Below, one piece after another: positions 52,605 through 60,339 of a DNA stretch of 60,393 bases. The stretch comes from an uncultured Flavobacteriaceae bacterium (GTDB lineage: Bacteria; Bacteroidota; Bacteroidia; Flavobacteriales; Flavobacteriaceae), in the NCBI GenBank assembly GCA_947500445.1, contig CANMSB010000031.1, positions 1 to 60,393 of the forward strand, in the 5' to 3' direction. The position numbers and the translations under genes are program-made. The notes under the pieces were generated by a model that saw nothing but the letters and a program-made list of their open reading frames with translations, had not been told where the DNA came from and ran no database searches. Position 1 is the first letter of the stretch, and each line of letters starts with the position of its first letter.

Positions 52605-53810
52605 ATGAAGGAAACACTGGAACCCCAACTTGTACGGATAGCGGAAATCATTAAGGACGATTATTCCAAATCGGAGCACATCGGTCTGCTTTCGGGCCGT
52701 TCTGGCCTGGCGCTGTTCCAATTTTATTGCGCAAAGTATTTTGATGACGATTCCTATGCCGAGGTCGGTGTTGAAATACTGTCGTCCATTACCGAAAGTA
52801 TCGACAACGGATATTCCTATGCTACCTATTGTAATGGTATAGCAGGGTTTTGTTGGACAGTGCAGCATTTGGTCGAGCATGATTTTATCGATTTGGACGT
52901 AAAGGAGCTGTTGGACCCTTTCGATTCGTTCTTGTTTTTCCAACAAGAGTTTGAACTGAACAATGGAAACTACGATTTTCTACATGGGGCGATGGGGTAT
53001 GCGTTTTACTTTCTAAGCCGATACCTCGGCAGTTCCGATAATGAAAGTCGCGAGAAGTATGAAACCTTTTTGGAAAGCTTTGTTCTCCGCATGGAGGAAA
53101 TGGCGATACCGGACGGCCCGGATTTCAAATGGGAATCGGTATTGGACGAGGAAAAAGGAGATAAGGTCTTTAATTTGGGACTGTCGCATGGTATGAGCAG
53201 TATTGTGTACTTTTTTTGTCGCTTGTACGATGCAAGTATTTTACGGGACAAACTAACACCGTTGATCAACGGGGCCATAGGGTATATATTGCGTTTTGAG
53301 AACAAAGGAGAAACGGGATTTTCCTTGTTTCCAAATTGGATCGTGCCGGGGAGTCCGCCGGAGCATCACAGCCGATTGGCTTGGTGCTATGGTGATATCG
53401 GAATTGCAATAGCCTTGGGTACGGTCGGTAGAACGTTTGGAAAACCGGATTTAGAAACGAAATCCGAAGAAATTCTACTACATTCCGCCAAACGGGTACG
53501 CGTGGAGGAAACTATTGTTGTAGATGCCGGTTTTTGCCACGGTTCTTACGGAAATGCCCATATGTTCGAAAGTTTCGCAGCCCGTTTTAAAAACGATCGC
53601 TTTAAGGAAATTGCGGAGTTTTGGTTAACGGACGGCATCGATAAACATACCGGAGATGCTCTAGAGCCGTACCGGCAGTATAATCATATGCGCGATAGTT
53701 GGGCATTCGATATTGATGTGCTCGAAGGAGTTGCAGGTATCGGACTCTGCATGATCGATTACCTGTCCGAGGAAAACAATACGTGGGATGAATGTCTGAT
53801 GCTACGCTAA
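52605..53810 (+). CDS. LanC-like lanthipeptide cyclase
   Basis: 401 residues from the ATG at 52605 (an in-frame TTG one codon earlier is ignored). Alpha/alpha-barrel repeats typical of LanC: GLLSGRSGLALFQFY, YCNGIAGFCWTVQHL, FLHGAMGYAFYFLSR, GLSHGMSSIVYFF, WCYGDIGIAIALG, FCHGSYGNAHMF, LEGVAGIGLCMI. Zinc ligands are Cys261 (WCYGD), Cys311 and His312 (FCHGS); His195 of LSHGMSS is the usual general base. In class I systems LanC joins Cys thiols to dehydro-residues made by LanB. A GG-leader precursor is encoded convergently 164 bp away, but no LanB is in the window. Confidence 0.9.
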   Translation: MKETLEPQLVRIAEIIKDDYSKSEHIGLLSGRSGLALFQFYCAKYFDDDSYAEVGVEILSSITESIDNGYSYATYCNGIAGFCWTVQHLVEHDFIDLDVKELLDPFDSFLFFQQEFELNNGNYDFLHGAMGYAFYFLSRYLGSSDNESREKYETFLESFVLRMEEMAIPDGPDFKWESVLDEEKGDKVFNLGLSHGMSSIVYFFCRLYDASILRDKLTPLINGAIGYILRFENKGETGFSLFPNWIVPGSPPEHHSRLAWCYGDIGIAIALGTVGRTFGKPDLETKSEEILLHSAKRVRVEETIVVDAGFCHGSYGNAHMFESFAARFKNDRFKEIAEFWLTDGIDKHTGDALEPYRQYNHMRDSWAFDIDVLEGVAGIGLCMIDYLSEENNTWDECLMLR

Positions 53811-53914
53811 GCTTTTTTTCGGGATTTGATTGGTATGGAAGCGTTTAGGGGGATTAAGGAGCTTCCAATTTGTTTAGGATTGTTGTAATCAAAAATAAAA
53901 TAGCGATACCAACA

Positions 53915-53946
53915 GAAAAAGGCCATGGATGTCCATAGCCTTTTTC
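53915..53946. terminator. Bidirectional terminator between LanC-like and precursor genes
   Basis: AAAAAGGCCATGGA pairs with TCCATAGCCTTTTT, one mismatch, flanked by A and T runs on both sides. It lies between converging genes and suits both. Confidence 0.8.
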
Positions 53947-53974
53947 AATTGAATTCATCTTTAAAAGATGCCGT

Positions 53975-54154
53975 TCAATAGCAGCAACCGGCATTTCCGA
54001 TCCTACTACCACAACTCAATGAAGCTGTTCCACCGCCATTGCATCCGCAAGCCGTAGGGTAACTGCCTCCCAATATTTTTTGTTGTGCGGCGCTACTTAA
54101 TTCGCTTACCGTCTTTTTCTTCAAACTCAAACCTACTTTTTTCTTTTTTTTCAT
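53975..54154 (-). CDS. lanA: Class I lanthipeptide-type precursor peptide
   Basis: 59 residues from the ATG at 54154 (a longer in-frame start at 54184 adds ten residues). The leader MKKKKKVGLSLKKKTVSEL with the motif VSELSSAAQQKILGG ends in a double glycine at 29-30, the pattern of Bacteroidota class I lanthipeptide leaders (LNK-type Leu/Ser-Leu, then (I/L)xGG). The core (31-59) is short and rich in Gly, Ser/Thr and Cys: Ser/Thr at 31, 34, 43, 45, 47, 50 and Cys at 36, 38, 48, 57, 58, closing with GCCY. Its anti-parallel partner is the LanC-like cyclase. No LanB, LanT or LanP is seen nearby. Confidence 0.82.
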   Translation of the reverse strand: MKKKKKVGLSLKKKTVSELSSAAQQKILGGSYPTACGCNGGGTASLSCGSRIGNAGCCY

Positions 54155-54296
54155 GACTTCAAGATTTAAAAGGTTAACATTCATTTTACCTCTTGAAATT
54201 ACGAATTACATACGCGAATAAAGTAAAGTAAATCTTACTTTTTTATTAAATTCTTACAGATTATGTTAAGTTGATGTGAAAATCTAAGCAATATGT

Positions 54297-54440
54297 TTTA
54301 AACCCGCTTTATGCATTAGAAAATCTATTACAGCTTCCAGCTACTTCAAAATATGGTGCTGCGGTACATTCATAAAATGTCATATTTTATCGCAGCTAAA
54401 AGCTTCATTACGAAGTTCTAATGCATAATCCGGGTTAAAA
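54297..54440. repeat. Large imperfect inverted repeat upstream of the precursor gene
   Basis: TTTTAAACCCGCTTTATGC (54297) pairs with the reverse complement of GCATAATCCGGGTTAAAA (54423-54440), 20 of about 24 positions. An inner pair GCTGCG (54358) / CGCAGC (54391) adds a second stem. The ~144-nt element has no ORF. It may be a palindromic mobile remnant or a structured leader of the lanA transcript. Confidence 0.6.
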
Positions 54441-54451
54441 GAGAACCTCTG

Positions 54452-55141
54452 CTAGGTACCCACGATCAGCATATGAAATAGCAGTGCTTGAAGCAGCAGA
54501 TCGGTAAGGGTGTCTAGTTGCTGTGCTTCGTCAGTAGTTTCAGGAGAAAATTGCTCCTTAAAGAAATGCATGGCCGAACCGATGGTTATTGGCCGTTCAA
54601 AATGATATAACAGAAAATTTTGATATTCACTTAGGGGTATCTCCAAAACGTTGCTCTGTAAGATCGAATCATAACTCCCCGTTTTTATAAGGGCAAAATA
54701 ATAGTCGCCTTCCCCTGATTCTAAAATAGCTTGAAAATGTACTGCGGCGTTTCCCTTTGGGTCGATATCCCAATTCCTGTCGGATTCGTACGTTTTTATA
54801 TTGGGGTTGACCACAAATGTTTGGTCCATTAGTGTTCTGATCGGTCGGCTCAGCCATTGTTCCCTTTTTTGAAGAAGTGTGGTTTCAAGAGCGAACAGTG
54901 CCGAAACTTGCTGTTGGTCTCCCTTAAGGATATCTTTTTGCTTTTCGATGGCGTAGATTTCCAAAAGTGCCTTTCTTTGGTTTTCGACCGGGACAAGCTG
55001 TTCCAACGCCGAGGTGTGGAGGCCGTCTACGGAACGTGATGGATTTTGCGCCCGCAGTATCGGAATTGCCTTTTCCGGCTCCAATCCCAAGAAGGACAGT
55101 AGCTGTATCGTTCTTCTATATGTAATGGCCGTGTCAGGCAT
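54452..55141 (-). CDS. Unknown protein in the lanthipeptide locus
   Basis: 229 residues, starting MPDTAITYRRTIQLLSFLGL. Mostly helical, acidic, with no signal peptide, membrane helix or Cys motif. A middle block (NPNIKTYESDRNWDIDPKGNAAVHF, EGDYYFALIKTGSYDSIL) and an end block (YHFERPITIGSAMHFFKEQF, LLLQALLFHMLIV) are the most conserved-looking parts. I do not recognise the family. Its ATG overlaps the stop of the DUF6734-like gene by 8 bp, so they are translationally coupled. It may be a scaffold or leader-recognition protein for the precursor; this is inference from position only. Confidence 0.7.
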   Translation of the reverse strand: MPDTAITYRRTIQLLSFLGLEPEKAIPILRAQNPSRSVDGLHTSALEQLVPVENQRKALLEIYAIEKQKDILKGDQQQVSALFALETTLLQKREQWLSRPIRTLMDQTFVVNPNIKTYESDRNWDIDPKGNAAVHFQAILESGEGDYYFALIKTGSYDSILQSNVLEIPLSEYQNFLLYHFERPITIGSAMHFFKEQFSPETTDEAQQLDTLTDLLLQALLFHMLIVGT

Positions 55142-56021
55142 TTGTGTTATTTATAAAACGGATGACGTTTTCGTAGTATTCCGGGTACTCCGTACGCAAT
55201 TGCAACTCCAATTCCCTACAGCGATCAAACCTTGTTTTTGCGCTCCCAAATAGATGCACATATTTACGTGTACCGTACTTCCTCATAAAGTCGGTCAGTT
55301 GCTGGAGTTGTGGCGTACCTTCATCAATATAGTGCGCGACCTCAATGCCTTTTGCCCTGGCCATAACACTGAACAATAATTGCTCGTAAATGAGGGCATA
55401 ACTAGAGCCGACCAAAGAAGGGGTTATTTTGGATCTGTTGCTGTCGATAAAGGAAAATGCACTATCGGCGTATTCTTTGAAAAAGGCGGTGTTCCTTCCC
55501 CCGATAATACCCGCGTTGGTGGCCCTTATCCGGCCTTGAAGGCTAAGGTCGGCGGTAATTTCGCCCGGTATGCCGATGCCATTATTTTTTAAATGCCCGA
55601 GCGCAAAGTCATAGTGTCCCTCTTCCCCATCTACATGCTGCCCTACAAGTTGTGCCTTTTCCAAATGAGCATCAAAGCGTTCCCAAATGTATACGTCGCC
55701 ATCGACATGTATAAAAGGATCATTTTGTATGGAATAGGTGTAGAGCTTACCGATTGCCCACAGTTTTTTGGGATAATGGTTCAGCTGATCTAGTACTACT
55801 TTTACTTCGGTATAGGGAAGTTGTAGTGCATCGATGAGTATCGCTTTTCCCTTTTTATCGGTCACCAGTTCAATGGCACCATATACCTTTTTAAAGGTCA
55901 GGCAGCTTAGCGCCCAGCTCATATAATGGTATTTCCGTTGACGCCAACCCGCTAGTGATTGTCCTACCTCTTCTTGGGAAAGGGCCAGCGGTTTGGACCA
56001 AAAACTGTGTACTATTTTAAT
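55134..56021 (-). CDS. DUF6734-like glycosyltransferase-fold protein, probable ATT start
   Basis: The ATG at 55922 gives 262 residues (MSWALSCLTFKKVYGAIELV) but the frame runs open upstream and encodes 33 further residues, KIVHSFWSKPLALS to QRKYHYMSW, that fit the usual N-terminus of DUF6734 proteins seen in Bacteroidota RiPP loci (a MKIVxSFWSKP beginning). The position of the expected start ATG is ATT at 56021-56019, with a stop just upstream, so translation must begin at ATT, or the gene lost its start by an ATG-to-ATT change. Later motifs: DKKGKAILIDALQLPY, HVDGDVYIWERFD (DxD-like), IIGGRNTAFFKEYADSA, YVHLFGSAKTR. Function in RiPP biosynthesis is unproven; a nucleotide-sugar transferase is a structural guess. 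Confidence 0.72.
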   Translation of the reverse strand: MKIVHSFWSKPLALSQEEVGQSLAGWRQRKYHYMSWALSCLTFKKVYGAIELVTDKKGKAILIDALQLPYTEVKVVLDQLNHYPKKLWAIGKLYTYSIQNDPFIHVDGDVYIWERFDAHLEKAQLVGQHVDGEEGHYDFALGHLKNNGIGIPGEITADLSLQGRIRATNAGIIGGRNTAFFKEYADSAFSFIDSNRSKITPSLVGSSYALIYEQLLFSVMARAKGIEVAHYIDEGTPQLQQLTDFMRKYGTRKYVHLFGSAKTRFDRCRELELQLRTEYPEYYENVIRFINNTNA

Positions 56022-56390
56022 GACTAAAAGGTATTTGAATTACGCAAGGGGATGTAAGATTTCCCATAGCTCCGCTACAATTGTTTCAAATGTAGCTCCT
56101 AAAGTGATTAAGCCGTCAATTGTTTGAAGTTTATTTGAAAATTTACGGCGCTACGACTATTGAACGTTTCCGAATAACCCACTTCAAAATAATTCTCTTT
56201 TCGTTTTCCAAAAAATAGTGTCTATGTTTTTTGTACAACGCATCGTAGTTCTTTTGGTGTAACGCCTATCGTGATCACAAACTGTAAAAGCGAAAAGGAT
56301 TCAAAGACGGTAAGTGGATTGTATTACAGATTATTCTAACCTTATGATATGAAAGTAGGCCTCGGCATTGACTTTGTAGTATTACAAGCA
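56022..56390. other. Intergenic region upstream of the lanthipeptide-type locus
   Basis: No supported gene. One plus-strand frame (about 56191-56328) reads VYVFCTTHRSSFGVTP to YYRLF before a stop and has a coding look, but lacks a start and any recognised family, so it may be a gene remnant. Confidence 0.4.
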
Positions 56391-56420
56391 TTAAAAAAAA
56401 AGCCCAAGAAGGGCTTTTTA
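56391..56420 (-). terminator. Terminator of the Met/His-rich lipoprotein gene
   Basis: AAAAAGCCC-TTCTT-GGGCTTTTTTTT on the minus strand: a short GC stem followed by a T run, starting about 20 bp past the stop codon. Confidence 0.75.
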
Positions 56421-56441
56421 ATACGGTATGTCAAAAAAACA

Positions 56442-56927
56442 TCAGGATTCGATGGTCTTCTCTTTATCCTCCATCATCATTTTCTTGTCTTCCTCGGCAA
56501 TCTTCTCGTGCTCGGTTTTTAGTATTTGATGTTCCTTTTCCATGCTTTCATGCTCGGTGGCCATCATTTCGTGTTCTTTTTTCATTTCTTCAAGGGTCAT
56601 TTCACCCGCAGCGTGCTTCGTTTCCAGGGCTTCGTGCTTCTCCAAAAGTGCGGTGTGGGCATCAATAAGTTTTTGATGCTTTGAAAGCAGTTGGTTGTGC
56701 TGCTTTTCCATTTCGATATGCAAACTATCGTTTTCTACTGCGGTATGGGCGGCGATCATCTGTTCATGATTGTCGGTCATTTTATTATGGTCCATGGTCA
56801 TCGCTTCATGGGCGGTTTCCATTGCGGCGCGCGATGCTACAAGCTCTTTATGCTCTTGGGTTTCAGCGGGGTTTTGCTTACAGCTTATCATAGCGAGCAT
56901 TAGGGTGAAAAATAATACGTATCTCAT
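56442..56927 (-). CDS. Met/His/Glu-rich coiled-coil lipoprotein
   Basis: 161 residues. Type II signal peptide with lipobox MISC (Cys16), then nothing but helix: heptad-like repeats of the type EHEMMATEHESMEKEHQILKTEHEKIAEE, with HE or HxM every 7 residues or so (about 16 His and 20 Met). The regular His/Met/Glu spacing suggests a long coiled-coil that could bind Cu, Zn or another metal at the outer membrane; no family is recognised. Monocistronic with a good terminator. Confidence 0.8.
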   Translation of the reverse strand: MRYVLFFTLMLAMISCKQNPAETQEHKELVASRAAMETAHEAMTMDHNKMTDNHEQMIAAHTAVENDSLHIEMEKQHNQLLSKHQKLIDAHTALLEKHEALETKHAAGEMTLEEMKKEHEMMATEHESMEKEHQILKTEHEKIAEEDKKMMMEDKEKTIES

Positions 56928-57251
56928 GTCTTTATATTAAATGTTATGAGCTGCAAAGATATTTAATTATCTATAGTTGTATGGCAATTCCAAGATAAGA
57001 GCCCGTAATTTTTGGTCAATGGCATCGTTACGGTCGTTCTTCTTGAAATTGTATCATTGAAACAAAACTATTTCCAATGATGGAGCGGATATCGTGTTTT
57101 CATAAAATCTAAAATATCATAAGATCGTGTTGAAGTGTGGAGAAGTAGCTTTAAAGGTGTTTTTCGGCCGCGCATTTTTCAATGGCCACCTCAATAAATT
57201 TTCGTATTTCAAAACAAGATACACCAGAAAATAGGGCCGAATTACAGAAAC

Positions 57252-57301
57252 GCACCGAGTTGTCCAAAAGTGATTTTTATCGCTTTTGGACAACTCGGTG
57301 C
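57252..57301. repeat. Perfect 19-bp-arm palindrome
   Basis: GCACCGAGTTGTCCAAAAG (57252-57270) is the exact reverse complement of CTTTTGGACAACTCGGTGC (57283-57301); a T-G wobble and a G-C pair extend the stem to 21, leaving an 8-nt loop. No T run follows, so it is not an ordinary terminator. Upstream of the histidine kinase by about 160 bp. Confidence 0.85.
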
Positions 57302-57460
57302 AATAATGATGAAATGGGTTTAACGGAAGAAAGGTACTATTGTAGAGGCGATTACGCTATTCCATGGCAAGATTTTTTTTTAGGAAGCATGGAGTCATAA
57401 GGTTAGGAGCGGTTTTTGGCCCGATAAAGCGTTCACTATACCATTTTATTCCCCTTGGTC

Positions 57461-59584
57461 GTGAAGAGAAACAGTTTAAAAAAAGCGGTTTTACTTGGTT
57501 TTTTAGGTGTATTGGCCGTAAGCGGCCGTTCCCAATCGAAAAGTTGGCAAGCCCTGAAAATCGATAGCCTTCGACAATTGTTGCCAATGCGGCCTTCGGA
57601 TAGCGTTTCGCTCTACATTTCTTTGGCCGTCCACTATAACCGAATTGCGAATGATTCTGCTGTGATGTATATCCATAAGGTGAAGCAGGTGCTTAGGGAA
57701 GAAACCGACCCAAGGCTAAAACTGGATCTTCTTGCGGCAGAACAACGTTACTTAAGGAATTTTGGGAAGTATGTGGAAGCCAAAAATACAAATATAAGAC
57801 GCATACGCTTGGCCCGATTAGTGCAGAACCGGCCACAACTTTTTATAGGATATGCTAATCTTGCCTCCTGTTATATGAATTTGCGAAAAGCTGATTCGGC
57901 GGAACACTTTTATAAGTTGGCAAAAAAACGGAGCGTTAGGGTCGAAGACCCCTTGTTACTGGGAGAATTTTACAAAAGCCTTGGGTGGTTCTATATGGAG
58001 GAGGGGAAACTTCGACTTTCTATGGAAAACAAATTAAAGGCCCTTTCTTATTTTGAGGAAAGTGGTGATTTAGTGGGTATCGGAGATATGTATGGCCAAA
58101 TTGGAGGAGTACTGTTCGAAACCGAAAAATATAAGGAGGCCATTGTGAGTTTTGAAAAAGCCATAGCGTATGGCCAGAAAACAGGGAAATTGATTACGGT
58201 ACAACTGGCCATGTACAACCTTACCAATACGTATTTCAGGCTAGGGAATTATGAAAAAGCCATGCAAATGGGCAAGGAGACCGAAAAAGTGGCCCGTGTT
58301 ATAAAAACCCCTTCGGTGCTGGCAGAGACGTACAAAATACTGGGTTTAGTGTTTTCAAAAGAGCAAAATAGAAAAAACTCACAGGCCTATTTTTTTAAGG
58401 CACTTCGATTGTATAGAACTCTTGAAGATTATAGCAATCAAATACGGGTTTTATGGAACTTGGCCTATAATTACAAAGAGCTCGGTGATTTGGAAAAGGC
58501 GAAGGAAACGAACGAGAAAGCGCTTAACATTGGTAGAAAGGAAGAAGATTTTGCTTTTAGAATGGAAATTTTTAAGCTGCGTTCACAATTGGATTCCCTT
58601 GAAGGGAATTATTTGCCGGCTTTAAAAAACTACCAACGCTATACCGCAATTAAGGATTCGGTAAAAAAAGAAGTCGATTTTCAAAAACTGGGCGAGCTAG
58701 AAGTACTGCATAATACCTTGGAAAAAGAGAAGGAAATTCTTGCTTTGAACTCCGAAAACAGGGAACAACTTTTACTGTTAAAAGCGCAGAGGTATCAAAA
58801 TTATTTGCTTTGGGGCGCATTGGTTCTTTTTGTTGTTTGTGCAGCAGGATTCTATTGGATGTTCAAGACCAAGAAAGAAAACAATCGTTTATTATCCTTA
58901 AAAAATATGGCAATAGGCCTTGCCAACAAAAGTTTGGTCGATAAGGGGAAGGAGCTACATCTCGCTTTGCAGGATAAGGATGTGCTTATAAAGGAGATCC
59001 ACCATCGGGTGAAGAACAATTTTCAGTTGGTCATCAGTTTGCTGCGGTTACAGGCCAATCGGTTAGAGGATGAAAAAATTGACTTTTTTGTGATGAGAAG
59101 CCAAAACCGAATTCAGGCCATGAGCCTTATCCATGAGTTATTGTACAGCAGTGACAATATGGAGGAAATTGATTTTCAGCGTTATTTGACCGAACTGTTG
59201 GATGCCGTACACTATACCTTTGGCTTCACTAAAAAGGATATCTCCTATCAAATAGATGCCAAGGGTTTTCGTTATAATATCGATACGGCAGTGCCGTTGG
59301 CCATTGTAATTAACGAATTGGTAAACAATGCTTTTAAACATGGATTTAAAGGACGGAGCAAGGGTTCCTTAACAATAAAACTCTTTAAACGAAATGGCCA
59401 GGACGTAGTGGTGGTCGAGGATGACGGCGTAGGGATAAAAGAAGATCAAACCGAGAAAAAAACCTCTTATGGGCTTACGCTCGTAAATGTAGTAGTAAAG
59501 CAGCTTAGGGGTACTTTGGAAAAGACATCAACTAATGGAACCAAATATGCATTGGCATTTAGTTCTAAAAAAGAAAACCTATGA
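57461..59584 (+). CDS. TPR-domain sensor histidine kinase (HisKA_2 type)
   Basis: 707 residues from the GTG at 57461 (MKRNSLKKAVLLGFLGVLAV, a signal-peptide-like start; a TTG two codons up is also possible). Residues about 60-400 are TPR units (YANLASCYMNLRKADSAEHFY, ... WNLAYNYKELGDLEKAKETNEKAL). One TM helix (LLWGALVLFVVCAAGFYWMF, near 445-465) precedes a coiled stretch and the kinase: phospho-acceptor block DKDVLIKEIHHRVKNNFQLVISLLRLQA, N-box NELVNNAFKHGFKG, G1 VVVEDDGVGIKED, G2 YGLTLVNVVVKQL. Periplasmic TPR sensing, cytoplasmic signalling. ATGA overlap with the next gene. Confidence 0.9.
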   Translation: MKRNSLKKAVLLGFLGVLAVSGRSQSKSWQALKIDSLRQLLPMRPSDSVSLYISLAVHYNRIANDSAVMYIHKVKQVLREETDPRLKLDLLAAEQRYLRNFGKYVEAKNTNIRRIRLARLVQNRPQLFIGYANLASCYMNLRKADSAEHFYKLAKKRSVRVEDPLLLGEFYKSLGWFYMEEGKLRLSMENKLKALSYFEESGDLVGIGDMYGQIGGVLFETEKYKEAIVSFEKAIAYGQKTGKLITVQLAMYNLTNTYFRLGNYEKAMQMGKETEKVARVIKTPSVLAETYKILGLVFSKEQNRKNSQAYFFKALRLYRTLEDYSNQIRVLWNLAYNYKELGDLEKAKETNEKALNIGRKEEDFAFRMEIFKLRSQLDSLEGNYLPALKNYQRYTAIKDSVKKEVDFQKLGELEVLHNTLEKEKEILALNSENREQLLLLKAQRYQNYLLWGALVLFVVCAAGFYWMFKTKKENNRLLSLKNMAIGLANKSLVDKGKELHLALQDKDVLIKEIHHRVKNNFQLVISLLRLQANRLEDEKIDFFVMRSQNRIQAMSLIHELLYSSDNMEEIDFQRYLTELLDAVHYTFGFTKKDISYQIDAKGFRYNIDTAVPLAIVINELVNNAFKHGFKGRSKGSLTIKLFKRNGQDVVVVEDDGVGIKEDQTEKKTSYGLTLVNVVVKQLRGTLEKTSTNGTKYALAFSSKKENL

Positions 59585-60318
59585 AAAAAATACTTATTGT
59601 TGAGGACGAGGCTATCATTGCCGCCGATTTAGAAGTGATTTTGACAAAAAATGGTTGGAGTTGTCTTCCCTGTTGCGACACCGCTGAAGATGCCATTGAA
59701 AGCATCAAAACAAACGCCCCCGATATGGTGTTGATCGATATTCATTTGATCGGCGAACACAGTGGTATTTATGTGGCCAACTACCTTTTGGCCGAGGACA
59801 AGATACCCTATATCTATATTACCTCCCATTCGGATCCAATGACGGTAGATGAGGTTAAAAAAAGTAGGCCCATGGGATACATTTTAAAGCCTTTTAAACC
59901 TGAAATCATTAAAGCTACTATTGAAATTGCTTTTTGTAACCATAAACACAGAAATATTGACCCGGTCCGAAATTCTACCGTACCCAAGAGCGACGTCCCC
60001 TTTAAGATAAGGAAGATCACCGATTATATTGCCAATAACCTGGACAAGAAGCTGGAAGTGGGCGAGTTGGCCGATATGACCGATTGGAAGTTCCATCATT
60101 TTATACGGGTATTCAAAACCTATTTAGGGGTAACCCCATATCAGTATATTTTGGAACAAAAGGTAAGTAAGTCGATCATCCTTCTTAAGGAAACCGATTT
60201 GCCCATTGCCGTTATCGCATACGATTTGGGTTTTCAGAGCCATTCTAATTTTTGCAAGACCTTTCAAAAGAAAATGCAGATGAGTGCGGAGAACTTTCGG
60301 CGAAAGTCTCGGATTTAA
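59581..60318 (+). CDS. Response regulator with AraC-type DNA-binding domain
   Basis: 245 residues. REC domain first: ILIVEDEAIIAADLE, phospho-acceptor Asp53 in VLIDIHLIGEHSG, conserved Thr/Ser in YITSHSD and Lys in YILKPFKP. A linker leads to an AraC HTH pair (residues about 145-245): VGELADMTDWKFHHFIRVFKTYLGVTPYQYI and LPIAVIAYDLGFQSHSNFCKTFQKKMQMSAENFR. It overlaps the kinase stop by 4 bp, so this is a classic two-component pair. The AraC output is less usual than LytTR or LuxR for HisKA_2-type kinases of this clade. Confidence 0.9.
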   Translation: MKKILIVEDEAIIAADLEVILTKNGWSCLPCCDTAEDAIESIKTNAPDMVLIDIHLIGEHSGIYVANYLLAEDKIPYIYITSHSDPMTVDEVKKSRPMGYILKPFKPEIIKATIEIAFCNHKHRNIDPVRNSTVPKSDVPFKIRKITDYIANNLDKKLEVGELADMTDWKFHHFIRVFKTYLGVTPYQYILEQKVSKSIILLKETDLPIAVIAYDLGFQSHSNFCKTFQKKMQMSAENFRRKSRI

Positions 60319-60339
60319 AAAAGGACTATCTCATAAAGT

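Noticed and set aside
56150-56290. Apparent AraC-like fragment (VTPKELR, EVGYSE) on the minus strand
   Set aside because: The two motifs occur in the reverse of the AraC order and in different frames, so they do not form a decayed AraC gene.
57182-57400. 72-residue plus-strand frame starting MATSINFRIS
   Set aside because: The perfect palindrome lies inside it (the frame would encode both arms), it has no family, and no promoter or start signal is clear.
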